From assembly GCF_050433565.1 (NCBI RefSeq), contig NZ_JBNPWZ010000004.1:198578-262577 (forward strand): DNA of 64,000 nucleotides. Reading direction: 5' to 3'. This DNA is from Ornithinibacillus bavariensis (lineage in GTDB: Bacteria; Bacillota; Bacilli; Bacillales; Amphibacillaceae). Position 1 is the first letter of the stretch. The number at the start of each line of letters is the position of its first letter. Positions 41,715-50,716 of the stretch are shown here, in pieces. Under the pieces are notes generated by a model. It was not told the origin of the DNA. It did not search any database and worked only from the letters and a program-made list of their open reading frames with translations. A program made the translations under genes and the position numbers.

Positions 41715-43640
41715 ATGATGTTAGAGCTTAAAGTACATGGAATAAAAAAATATATGGATGCAACACTTGTCGTGAAAAATATTACCTTTGAAGCCTTTGA
41801 AGGGGAGAAGATTGGTATTGTTGGAGCCAATGGGAGTGGTAAGAGTACGATTTTGAAGGTTATTGCTGGTATCCTCCCAATGGAGTATTATCCCGGTTAC
41901 CCGCAAACCACAAGCTACGGCTATGATGAGGGATTAATTCATATCCCAGGGGGAGCGACTAAGGCATATTTGGAACAATCACCACAGTACCCAAAAGGCT
42001 TGAAGGTAATTGATATTTTAAATATGGCCTTTGAGGAAGTTGATACAATCGAAGGACAAATGCGTGAGTTAGAGGAAAAAATGAAAAATCTAGAAGGTTC
42101 GGAGTTAGAAAAGGCCCTGAAAAAATATAGTGACTTTGTTCATTTATTCGAAGTTAAAGGTGGCTATGAACGAGAGGAGAAAATGAGCAAGGTTTGCACA
42201 GGGCTTAATTTTTCTGAAGCGTTTTTAGAAAAGGACTTCGATTTGCTAAGTGGTGGTGAAAAAACCACGGTGATTCTTGGAAAATTATTAATTCATCACC
42301 CAGATATTCTACTGCTAGATGAGCCGACTAACCATTTGGATATGGATTCTGTTGAATGGCTGGAGGGCTTCCTGAAGAGCTATAAAGGGATAGTCATTAT
42401 TGTTTCACATGATAGGTATTTCCTCGATAATGTCGTAACCAAAATTGTTGAATTTGAGAATATGGAATCAACTTCTTATCATGGTAACTACTCTGCTTTT
42501 GTTAGTCAAAAAGAAGAAAATATGCGTATTCTGTATGAGCAATATAGGGAGCAACAGAAAAAGATAAACAATATGGAAAAGGCAATTCTTAGTTTAAGAG
42601 ATTGGGCAATGAGAGCGGATAATAATAAGTTCTTTAGAAGAGCAGCGAGTATGCAAAAAAGGCTCGATAAAATGGAACGAATCAATAACCCAGTATCGGA
42701 AAAAAGAACGATGAAATTGCATTTTAAAGACACGGAGAGGTCTGGAAATGAAACAATAAAGGCTTTTAATCTATCTAAAAGCTTTGGCGATAGGCCGATT
42801 TTGAAAGATGCTAATTTAATGGTCTATTACGGTGAAAGGGTAGGGTTGATTGGTCCTAACGGCAGTGGAAAGACAACTTTTCTAAAAATGCTACTCGGGG
42901 AAGAACAGCCAGATAGTGGGCAACTGGAATTAGGTGCAAGCGTAAAGGCAGCATACCTACCTCAGAATATCAGATTTAATAATGAAGAACATACAGTACT
43001 TGAGTGCTTTAGAGAAAATATCTCCATTCTCGAGGGGAAAGCGAGGGAATACCTTGCAAAATTTATGTTCTATAAAGCAAGTGTCTTTAAAAAGATAAAA
43101 CAGTTATCTGGTGGGGAACGAATTAGGTTGAGGCTTGCTATACTGTTATATCAGGATATTAACCTATTAATATTGGATGAGCCGACTAACCATCTGGATA
43201 TTGATTCCATCGAAACGCTTGAAGCGGCATTAGAGGATTTTAAAGGTACCATTTTCTTTATCTCCCATGATAGATACTTCATCAACAGAATGGGAGAAAG
43301 AATAATAGTCATAGAGAATTATTCACTAAAAAGTTATCTAGGGAATTATGATGATTATCGGAGAGAGAAACAGAAATCAAGCATTGAGGAGGAAGAAGTC
43401 ACAAAAAGGGAAAAGGTAAAGCAACAAAAAGTTACTCCTAAATACTCAAAAAAAGAAGATAATGAACCGGAGCTTTTAGCAAAGATTCATAGTCTAGAGG
43501 GTGAAATAAAAGAGGTAGACGAAGTGATGGCAGATGAACATATAGAATACGAGGAGCTTCATAGACTATATAATCGAAAGCAAGACTTAACGAATGAACT
43601 AGAATCACTTATGGAATTGTGGATGGGATTAGGGAATTAG
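41715..43640 (+). CDS. ABC-F family ATPase
   Basis: 641 residues from ATG 41715 behind AAGGAAGG. Two ATP-binding cassettes without membrane segments: Walker A GANGSGKST and GPNGSGKTT, signatures LSGGEKTTV and LSGGERIRL, Walker B DILLLDEPTNHLD and INLLILDEPTNHLD. Between them is the ABC-F linker, a charged helix pair (RDWAMRADNNKFFRRAASMQ), which enters the ribosomal E site in this family. The C-terminal 90 residues are a charged coiled coil (to KQDLTNELESLMELW). Members either aid translation or eject ribosome-targeting antibiotics; the leader with peptide and terminator favours an antibiotic-induced role. Cassette 1 has an unusual 40-residue Tyr/Gly-rich insert behind Walker A. Confidence 0.85.
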   Translation: MMLELKVHGIKKYMDATLVVKNITFEAFEGEKIGIVGANGSGKSTILKVIAGILPMEYYPGYPQTTSYGYDEGLIHIPGGATKAYLEQSPQYPKGLKVIDILNMAFEEVDTIEGQMRELEEKMKNLEGSELEKALKKYSDFVHLFEVKGGYEREEKMSKVCTGLNFSEAFLEKDFDLLSGGEKTTVILGKLLIHHPDILLLDEPTNHLDMDSVEWLEGFLKSYKGIVIIVSHDRYFLDNVVTKIVEFENMESTSYHGNYSAFVSQKEENMRILYEQYREQQKKINNMEKAILSLRDWAMRADNNKFFRRAASMQKRLDKMERINNPVSEKRTMKLHFKDTERSGNETIKAFNLSKSFGDRPILKDANLMVYYGERVGLIGPNGSGKTTFLKMLLGEEQPDSGQLELGASVKAAYLPQNIRFNNEEHTVLECFRENISILEGKAREYLAKFMFYKASVFKKIKQLSGGERIRLRLAILLYQDINLLILDEPTNHLDIDSIETLEAALEDFKGTIFFISHDRYFINRMGERIIVIENYSLKSYLGNYDDYRREKQKSSIEEEEVTKREKVKQQKVTPKYSKKEDNEPELLAKIHSLEGEIKEVDEVMADEHIEYEELHRLYNRKQDLTNELESLMELWMGLGN

Positions 43641-43654
43641 ATTTCCCTAATCCC
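43625..43654 (+). repeat. perfect hairpin at the end of the ABC-F gene
   Basis: GGGATTAGGGAA (43625-43636) and TTCCCTAATCCC (43643-43654) span the stop codon. There is no T tract, so partial termination or mRNA protection rather than a clean operon end is likely; hen1 follows 80 bases later. Confidence 0.65.
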
Positions 43655-43732
43655 TAACGTATCTCGATCAACTCCGTATGGTATGATTGTATAAAATTAT
43701 CAATAAATTAAAATTATGAAAGAGGTGTTACG

Positions 43733-45079
43733 GTGCAATTAACCATTCAAGCTACAGGTGAAAATGTTGAAGTGATTTCCTATCTACTTGCTAAAAATCC
43801 CAATAATATATATGAAAGAAGTCAAAACGGTCACTTCATTCGGATGTTCTATAATAAATTTTCAGATGAAATAATGGAAGTAACCTTTTTTGTAACACCT
43901 GATCCAATTGAACTCTCTCGGAACAGGGCTAAAAACTACGATATCACTTCTTATATTAATGATAGAGAGTTTGTAGTTAGTAGTATTTTTTGTTCTTTAC
44001 TACGGTCTGCATTAGGTACAGCACTTAATGGAAAACCAAAGGAATCGTACGCGTCCTGGGTTGAACACCCCTTTTTATTTGAGTTTAGTTTTGGTCCTCT
44101 TGCTACGGATTTACTAGATCATGAAATCATAGACATTTTTCAACCGCTAGGCTACGAAGTGAAAATAAGCTATGGAGAGACTGATTATCAGGTTAAATTA
44201 AAAGAAAGAAGCTCTGCTCGCTATATTTCATTAAAGGGATCAACAACATTACAAAATGGTTTAAGGCAGCTTTTTGTATTAATTCCGGTCCTGGATAATT
44301 ATAAGCATTATTACATCGACGAAAAAGAAACCGAAAAAGTTGAACGATATGGGGAAGGGTGGTTACATACACATCCTTTAAGAGATTTCATTTTGCGTAG
44401 GGCACTTCGTTTTAAGGAACTGTATAGCGAGTTGGAAGAGAATAACAATAATCTGTTCAAAGAACAGCAAAAAGAATTACGCTTAAATGAGCTTCGATAT
44501 AAAAAAATCATCGATTACATTAGTAGATCAAGAATGAAAGAAACAATTGTTGATTTTGGCTCAGGTGAAGGTAATCTAGCTTTACAGCTGGGGCTTATAA
44601 ATGGTGTGCGGGAGATATTAGCTGTAGAACCATCCGAATCAGCCATGCTTAAAGCATTGAAGCGGTTCGATGCAATAAAGCAAAGCGATAATTTTATAGT
44701 GCCAACCCCAATTATAGGTTCTTTATTTTACTATGATGAAAGACTGAAATCCAAGGATATCATGATTTTATGCGAAGTTATTGAACATATTGATGAATTT
44801 CGTTTACCGAAAGTAATGCAAACAATTCTAAGTGAATATCAGCCAAAATTGCTCATCATCACAACGCCAAACAAGGAATATAACCAGGTGTATGAAATGG
44901 ATGAAGCATATCGACATCCGGACCATCGATTTGAATGGACAAGACAGGAATTTTTCGAATGGTGTTATAGTCAAAAAACTAGTAATTATGAGGTAGCATT
45001 TGATGGTATAGGGGATGAACATGTTAAATATGGATTCCCAACTCAAATGTGCTTATTTATAAGAAAGGAGGGACAATAG
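43733..45079 (+). CDS. hen1: RNA 3'-terminal 2'-O-methyltransferase Hen1
   Basis: 448 residues, GTG start behind AGAGGTG. The N-terminal half matches the bacterial Hen1 N-terminal domain (QLTIQATGENVEVISYLLAK, then SWVEHPFLFEFSFGPLATDL). The C-terminal methyltransferase has the SAM loop VDFGSGEGNL (273-282) and the Hen1 metal site: E348, E351 and H352 in CEVIEH, and H398 in RHPDHRF. It adds a 2'-O-methyl group to the 3' end of a cut RNA before ligation, so the healed RNA resists the same ribotoxin. The stop overlaps the start of pnkp by one base. Confidence 0.93.
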   Translation: MQLTIQATGENVEVISYLLAKNPNNIYERSQNGHFIRMFYNKFSDEIMEVTFFVTPDPIELSRNRAKNYDITSYINDREFVVSSIFCSLLRSALGTALNGKPKESYASWVEHPFLFEFSFGPLATDLLDHEIIDIFQPLGYEVKISYGETDYQVKLKERSSARYISLKGSTTLQNGLRQLFVLIPVLDNYKHYYIDEKETEKVERYGEGWLHTHPLRDFILRRALRFKELYSELEENNNNLFKEQQKELRLNELRYKKIIDYISRSRMKETIVDFGSGEGNLALQLGLINGVREILAVEPSESAMLKALKRFDAIKQSDNFIVPTPIIGSLFYYDERLKSKDIMILCEVIEHIDEFRLPKVMQTILSEYQPKLLIITTPNKEYNQVYEMDEAYRHPDHRFEWTRQEFFEWCYSQKTSNYEVAFDGIGDEHVKYGFPTQMCLFIRKEGQ

Positions 45080-47673
45080 TGAATGTTTTCTTGCCTTTTT
45101 CTGGAATTGTATTATTGATTGGTCCTTCTAATAGTGGAAAAACAACATTCCTGAAAAAAATGATAGATAGTGGGCAAATTCAACCTTCTGAGGTAGTAAG
45201 CTCGGATTACTTTCGAATATTAGTAAGTGACGTTGAATTTCTAGACTGGAACCATCGACCAAAGGATGAGGCAGATCGAATCTTTGAGGAGTACCAACAA
45301 ATCTCTGCTGAAGCCTTTTCCCTTATGGATACACTCATTGAAAAAAGATGTAAGTTAAATAAATTAACATTTATCGATGCCACCCATTTATATACAGATG
45401 ATAGAAAACGATATATTGCATTAGCTAGAAATCACCATGTACCAATCGTTTCCATTGTATTTGATTTGGACCTAAGCGTTTTATTAGAACGGGATGAGAT
45501 GCGGGAAAAACCAAGAGGAAAACGCAGGGTGAAACAACAATATCAAGTGTTTAAGAGAGAAAGAAGCTTGATTAAAAAGGAAGGCTACTTAGCGACTTAT
45601 TTTATCCAAAATTTGCAGGACATTAGATTAATTAGAAGGAACAAAAACCCTCTTGAACTGGATGCTAGTAATGGCATTGATGTTATTGGTGATATTCATG
45701 GTTGCTATAATGAATTGATTCAACTATTAAATAAGCTAGGCTATGAAAGAAATGCGGAGGACTTATACATTCATCCAGAAGGAAGAAAGTTTCTATCCCT
45801 TGGGGATATTATGAGTCGAGGACCAGAGTCACTAAAAACGATGCAATTTTTCTTACGTCATGTAAACGAAGGTCATGCTTATATGATTGATAGTAATCAT
45901 GGATGGAAAATAGCGAGATGGTTAGATGGACGGAATGTCACCCTTAACCATGGTGATGAACTAGTTCAAGAAGAATTTGTGCAATATGAAAGGCACTATG
46001 GTGAGGAGCAAACGATAAAATTAAAGCATGCAATAAAACAATTATTATTTGAAGCGCCTTCCCATTATATCTTAGCAAAAAATTCCGTGCCAACTGTTGT
46101 ATGTACACATGCAGGTATAAAAGACGAATTTGTTGGTAAACAATCCTATGAGGTTAGTGATTATTGCCGTTTTGGGGATTCGGAAGGATTAGATAACAAT
46201 GGAAAGCCAGTGAGGAAGGACTGGACAGTTCATCATCATACAAGTGCATTAATCTTATGGGGGCATGATCCTAGACCAAAACCTATAATAAATAATAATA
46301 CAATCAATATTGATCAAGGGGTTGTTTTCGGTGGAGAGCTGACCGCTTATAGGTACCCAGAAAAGGAATTTGTATCCGTAAAAGCAGTAATGGACTATTC
46401 TAAGGGGGATAATAATCCATTAAAAGAATGGGAGCAAAAAAGACTAGATCCTCCGAACATTGCAAAATTCTTAAATGGCTACACCGTATCAACTGAGCAC
46501 CTAGGTGAGGTTCATATACCAAAAGAACATGTTATCCCTTCAATTGACACGGTTTCTCATTTTACTGTTCCAATAGAAGAGCTTATCTATATTCCGCCTA
46601 CTATGAGTCCAACACCTAAGCCTTCTATCTTAGATAATTACTTGGAACACCCAAAGGAGGCAATAGCCTATTATCGGGATAAGGGAATACAGCGTATGGT
46701 AGCAGAGAAGAAGCATATGGGTAGTAGGGGAATTCTCCTGTTATTTAAGGATAAAAGTGCTGGTCAAAAGTATATCGGACATGAAACTTTAGGGGTTATC
46801 TATACAAGAACTGGTAGAAGATTCTTTGATATCGGGCTAGAAAAGGAAATATTACTTCGAATCAATGAAGGACTTCTATCTTATAATTATTTTACTAAAT
46901 TTGATACAGATTATGTGCTGTTGGATGCAGAAATAATGCCGTGGAACTTAAAGGCAAAAGAACTTATTCGTAATCAATATGTACATGTCTCTGAAAATGC
47001 CATTTTGGACAGATCCATTATTACTAATAAACTTCAAGAAGCTGTAAAGATAAACGTAGAATTAAAGCAATGGCTTTCAGAGTATGATGCTAAACTTGAA
47101 AATGCACTAGAATTTAAAGAGATATTTCAAAAGTATTGCTGGAATATAGAAGGAATTAATCAGATTCAAATTGCTCCATTTCATGTGTTAGCTCATAGAG
47201 ACAAGACATTTTTCGATAAGCCCCATACCTGGCATATGGAGATGAACCGGGAATTCGCAAAGATGGTGGATGTTTTTGTTGAAACCGAGTATATGGTAAT
47301 TGATGATTTGGAGAGTGAGGAAGAAGTCATAAAATGGTGGGAGTCCATGACAGCTGATGGTCATGAAGGAATAGTTATTAAGCCAGAATTTTTCATTGCA
47401 AAATCGAACGGGAAGCTAATTCAGCCGGCAATAAAGGTTCGGGGACGGAGATATCTACATATCATTTATGGTATGGATTATTTATTGCCCAAAAACCTTG
47501 AAAGATTAAAGAAAAGAAACGTTGATAAGAAACAAAAGCTGGCATTAAAAGAATTTTCATTGGGCATTGAGGGGATAAAGCGTTTTGTTCATGGGGAATC
47601 GATTGAGAGAATCCATGAATGTGTGCTTGGGACGTTAGCGTTGGAATCGGACCCTGTTGATCCTAGATTATAA
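45079..47673 (+). CDS. pnkp: polynucleotide kinase-phosphatase/ligase Pnkp
   Basis: 864 residues from GTG 45079 (AAAGGAGGGA upstream), overlapping hen1. Three domains: an N-terminal 5' kinase (P-loop GPSNSGKTT, Lys21; lid REKPRGKRR), a PPP-type 2',3' phosphatase (GDIHG at 204-208; GDIMSRG at 242-248; NHG at 273-275; H344, H396, D412), and a C-terminal RNA adenylyltransferase (nucleotidyl Lys545 in EKKHMGSRG; EGIVIKP; IKVRGRRY). It heals and, with Hen1, seals RNAs broken by ribotoxins. Odd points: the second phosphatase motif has S where the usual V-D-R-G Asp stands, and NHE/NHD is NHG. The metal ligands themselves are retained. Confidence 0.93.
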   Translation: MNVFLPFSGIVLLIGPSNSGKTTFLKKMIDSGQIQPSEVVSSDYFRILVSDVEFLDWNHRPKDEADRIFEEYQQISAEAFSLMDTLIEKRCKLNKLTFIDATHLYTDDRKRYIALARNHHVPIVSIVFDLDLSVLLERDEMREKPRGKRRVKQQYQVFKRERSLIKKEGYLATYFIQNLQDIRLIRRNKNPLELDASNGIDVIGDIHGCYNELIQLLNKLGYERNAEDLYIHPEGRKFLSLGDIMSRGPESLKTMQFFLRHVNEGHAYMIDSNHGWKIARWLDGRNVTLNHGDELVQEEFVQYERHYGEEQTIKLKHAIKQLLFEAPSHYILAKNSVPTVVCTHAGIKDEFVGKQSYEVSDYCRFGDSEGLDNNGKPVRKDWTVHHHTSALILWGHDPRPKPIINNNTINIDQGVVFGGELTAYRYPEKEFVSVKAVMDYSKGDNNPLKEWEQKRLDPPNIAKFLNGYTVSTEHLGEVHIPKEHVIPSIDTVSHFTVPIEELIYIPPTMSPTPKPSILDNYLEHPKEAIAYYRDKGIQRMVAEKKHMGSRGILLLFKDKSAGQKYIGHETLGVIYTRTGRRFFDIGLEKEILLRINEGLLSYNYFTKFDTDYVLLDAEIMPWNLKAKELIRNQYVHVSENAILDRSIITNKLQEAVKINVELKQWLSEYDAKLENALEFKEIFQKYCWNIEGINQIQIAPFHVLAHRDKTFFDKPHTWHMEMNREFAKMVDVFVETEYMVIDDLESEEEVIKWWESMTADGHEGIVIKPEFFIAKSNGKLIQPAIKVRGRRYLHIIYGMDYLLPKNLERLKKRNVDKKQKLALKEFSLGIEGIKRFVHGESIERIHECVLGTLALESDPVDPRL

Positions 47674-47716
47674 AAAAGATAAAACTGAACTTAAAAAACA
47701 GGGGGGAAGAATTCAA

Positions 47717-48757
47717 TTGAAGACAAGCACAGAGAGCAAACAAACTATCATTGCTGCATTAGGTAATATAGTAGAAAATTTAGTATCAAAAAATAGATTT
47801 TCAGGTGCAGTATTATTCGGAGATCGGGAGAAAATTTTATATAAACAGGCATGCGGATTTGCAAATAAAGAAAAGGGAAATTTAAATTCAATTGATACAA
47901 GATTTAACTTAGCTTCGATGAATAAAATGTTTACAAGCATGGCAATAGCAATCTTGGTTGAACAAGGAAAGATTTCATTCGATGATTTAGTGACGCGATA
48001 TATTCCCGAATTTCCTCATCAGAATATAACCATACATCAATTGTTATCTCATTCTTCTGGACTAGGAGATTTCTTTAATGAGAAATATTTAAAAAAGAGA
48101 GAGTACTTGAAAAGTGTAGCGGATTATTTAAACCTATTTATTGAAGATAGACTCTTATTTGAACCTGGTACCCGCTTCCAATATAGCAATGGAGGGTATA
48201 TCATCCTTGGGATAATTATTGAAAAAGCTTCCAATATAAGCTATTTTGAATTTGTCCAAAGGCACATATTCTCCCCATTGGGGATGAAGAACACGGACAA
48301 CTATGAGATAGATACAGAAGATAGCAGTTTGGCTATTGGATACACTAATTTTCAGTTTGATGGCTCTTTCCAGGAGAAAAAGACAGATAATTCATCGATG
48401 TGTACAAAAGGTTCTCCAGCGGGTGGAGGCTACGCCACGGTAGAAGATTTATGGTGTTTCTCCAAAGCTTTACTTGGTAATGTGTTAGTTAGTAAGGAAA
48501 TGACAGATAAGCTTTTTACAGAACAAGAAGCGATATATTCGGATGAAAATTCTACATTAGGCTATGGGTATGGTTTCTTTGTTGAAAGTATAAGTGGATG
48601 TAAAATTATTGGTCATGATGGGGGATTTCCTGGGGTAAGTAATCGCCTTGATATTTATCCTGATAAAGAATTTATTTTTGTCGCTCTTGCTAATGATGAT
48701 GGCGGTGGGGCAGCTTTAACTAGGGAAGTACGTAATTTGATTGCGGGAGCTGGATAA
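47717..48757 (+). CDS. serine hydrolase, beta-lactamase/PBP4* (class C) family
   Basis: 346 residues from TTG 47717, preceded by AGGGGGGAAG; the upstream ATG lies inside pnkp. Catalytic motifs: LASMNKM (S-x-x-K), YSNGGYIIL (Y-x-N) and GHDGGFPG (K/H-T/D-G). No signal peptide is present, so the enzyme seems cytoplasmic, unlike secreted penicillin-binding relatives. It is 43 bases behind pnkp in the same direction without a terminator between, so it is probably co-transcribed; the connection with RNA repair is unexplained. Substrate unknown (ester or amide). Confidence 0.85.
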   Translation: MKTSTESKQTIIAALGNIVENLVSKNRFSGAVLFGDREKILYKQACGFANKEKGNLNSIDTRFNLASMNKMFTSMAIAILVEQGKISFDDLVTRYIPEFPHQNITIHQLLSHSSGLGDFFNEKYLKKREYLKSVADYLNLFIEDRLLFEPGTRFQYSNGGYIILGIIIEKASNISYFEFVQRHIFSPLGMKNTDNYEIDTEDSSLAIGYTNFQFDGSFQEKKTDNSSMCTKGSPAGGGYATVEDLWCFSKALLGNVLVSKEMTDKLFTEQEAIYSDENSTLGYGYGFFVESISGCKIIGHDGGFPGVSNRLDIYPDKEFIFVALANDDGGGAALTREVRNLIAGAG

Positions 48758-48763
48758 TAAAAA

Positions 48764-48796
48764 ATGGCCCTCTGTTCGTACAGAGGACCGTTTTTT
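48764..48796. terminator. bidirectional terminator between the hydrolase and glpD
   Basis: CCTCTGT and ACAGAGG arms (about 48769-48787) extended by GG/CC, with A tract on the left and T tract on the right; it serves both convergent genes. Confidence 0.85.
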
Positions 48797-48797
48797 T

Positions 48798-50459
48798 CTA
48801 TTCTTTTTCAATTGGATGAGTAGCATCATGCATTAGCACATCGAGTTCATCGGTATAAGTCTTGGTTTGATCATTTGTCCAATTAAATACTTTTGCCATA
48901 TATGCAATAACGGAATCCTTATGATTACGTACCCAGTTTATATCAAAAAATAATGCTCCAGTACGACGAATGAAGAAGTCAATTGGTTTGTACGCTAGCT
49001 CATAATCAATAGCGTAACGTAGCATAGCGTAGACGATAGGATCAAGATTTTCTGCTTGTGCTTGTTCTTTTTCATCCTTATAAATATGAAATACTGTATC
49101 GACGTTAGAGCCATAACGTTTGATTAATAGTCTAGCTTCATCTTCTGTTAATCCTAGCTCGATACCATCTCTAACCTTTTGGTTCATAAATAGTTTGAAT
49201 CCTTCTGAACCGCCTACATCCCCACCTGAAATTGGTAGATGCATTGTTTGCGTACCTGGGAAGTTTCTTCCTGTTTCTGTATGAAGTTGTTTTGCAACAA
49301 GATCGACAATGCTTTCTGCCATTTTTCGATAGCCTGTAAGCTTACCACCTGCAATTGAAATAAATCCAGAGTCAGAAACAAAGATTTCATCCTTACGAGA
49401 AATTTCAGAAGGAGATTTTCCTTCTTCTAAAATTAATGGTCTTAACCCAGTCCAGCTTGATTCTACATCTTCTGGTTTAATTTTTACATCTGGGAACATG
49501 AAATCAATTGCTTTTAACACGTAATCCCGATCAGCAATCGTCATTTTTGGATGGGCGATGTCGCCTTTATATACGGTGTCTGTTGTACCAACATAAGTTT
49601 TTCCATCCCTAGGAATTGCGAATACCATACGGCCATCTGGTGTATCAAAGTAGATTGCTTGTTTTAATGGGAATCGTTTTTCATCGAAAACAAGATGAAT
49701 ACCTTTAGTTAATTGTAAGGTTTTGCCTTTCTTTGAACCGTCCTTTTCACGCAATGTATCCACCCATGGACCAGCAGCATTTACAATTTTTTTAGCATAA
49801 AACTCGTTCATTGTGCCATTTGTTAAATCTTCTGCATGGACACCAACAACTTTTCCATTCTTATAAATTAAATCAGTTACTTTCATATAATTTAGGGCTA
49901 ATGCCCCTTTTTCTACTGCTTTTTTCATGACTTCGAGTGTTAAGCGTGCATCATCTGTCTTATATTCAACATAATAGCCTGCACCTTTCATACCCTGTCT
50001 TTTTAAGAGTGGTTCTCTTTTCATTGCTTCTTCTGGCTTAAACATTGTTCTACGCTCTGATTTCTTCACACCAGCAAGAAAATCATAAACCATTAAGCCG
50101 ATATTTGTTGTAAACGGGCCAAAGGTTCCACCTTTATAGAATGGTAGCATCATCCATTCTGGAGTTGTAACATGGGGACCATTTTCATAAACAATAGCTC
50201 TTTCTTTTCCTACTTCAGAAACAACTTTGATTTCAAATTGTTTTAAATATCGAAGCCCCCCGTGAACTAATTTTGTAGAACGGCTAGAGGTACCAGCTGC
50301 AAAGTCTTGCATTTCTACAACTGCAACCTTCATCCCTCTTGTGATAGCATCTAAGGCAATACCTGCTCCTGTAATACCGCCACCGATAACAAGAAGATCC
50401 AATTCTTCCCCCTTGATATTTTGTTTAATTTCTTCCCTTTGCAAATTTGAAAATTGCAT
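48798..50459 (-). CDS. glpD: aerobic glycerol-3-phosphate dehydrogenase GlpD
   Basis: FAD enzyme that oxidises sn-glycerol 3-phosphate to dihydroxyacetone phosphate at the membrane and passes electrons to menaquinone. 553 residues, normal length: FAD-binding LLVIGGGITGAGIALDAITR, then GTSSRSTKLVHGGLRYL, and FISIAGGKLTGYRKMAE near residue 350. It lies behind glpK on the same strand; its own leader contains a GlpP-type terminator (50548-50602). Confidence 0.95.
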   Translation of the reverse strand: MQFSNLQREEIKQNIKGEELDLLVIGGGITGAGIALDAITRGMKVAVVEMQDFAAGTSSRSTKLVHGGLRYLKQFEIKVVSEVGKERAIVYENGPHVTTPEWMMLPFYKGGTFGPFTTNIGLMVYDFLAGVKKSERRTMFKPEEAMKREPLLKRQGMKGAGYYVEYKTDDARLTLEVMKKAVEKGALALNYMKVTDLIYKNGKVVGVHAEDLTNGTMNEFYAKKIVNAAGPWVDTLREKDGSKKGKTLQLTKGIHLVFDEKRFPLKQAIYFDTPDGRMVFAIPRDGKTYVGTTDTVYKGDIAHPKMTIADRDYVLKAIDFMFPDVKIKPEDVESSWTGLRPLILEEGKSPSEISRKDEIFVSDSGFISIAGGKLTGYRKMAESIVDLVAKQLHTETGRNFPGTQTMHLPISGGDVGGSEGFKLFMNQKVRDGIELGLTEDEARLLIKRYGSNVDTVFHIYKDEKEQAQAENLDPIVYAMLRYAIDYELAYKPIDFFIRRTGALFFDINWVRNHKDSVIAYMAKVFNWTNDQTKTYTDELDVLMHDATHPIEKE

Positions 50460-50547
50460 TTTCTTCGTTCCCTTCCTAAAAAATGGTATGAAAAATGTTT
50501 GATAATAGATTGTTTTTCTTTATTAATCACATCATCCCCATCAGAAA

Positions 50548-50602
50548 AACAAAAAGAGACCACAAATTAACCCTATTCCTTCATAGAGTTACAGTAATCT
50601 CC
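50548..50602 (-). terminator. GlpP-regulated leader terminator of glpD
   Basis: On the minus strand GAGATTAC (50601-50594) pairs with GTGGTCTC (50563-50556) using two G-U pairs, followed by TTTTTGTTTTTC. It lies 90 bases before glpD. In Bacillus GlpP bound to glycerol 3-phosphate reads through such leaders. Confidence 0.6.
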
Positions 50603-50716
50603 AAAATTCTCCATCTACATATTAACTTAAGTTTATTATATCACGTTTTTCTTTATAGATAAATAGATGTAATGATATTATTTTATGAGAGCAAGTTCTT
50701 TTGAATAAAATGCCTA

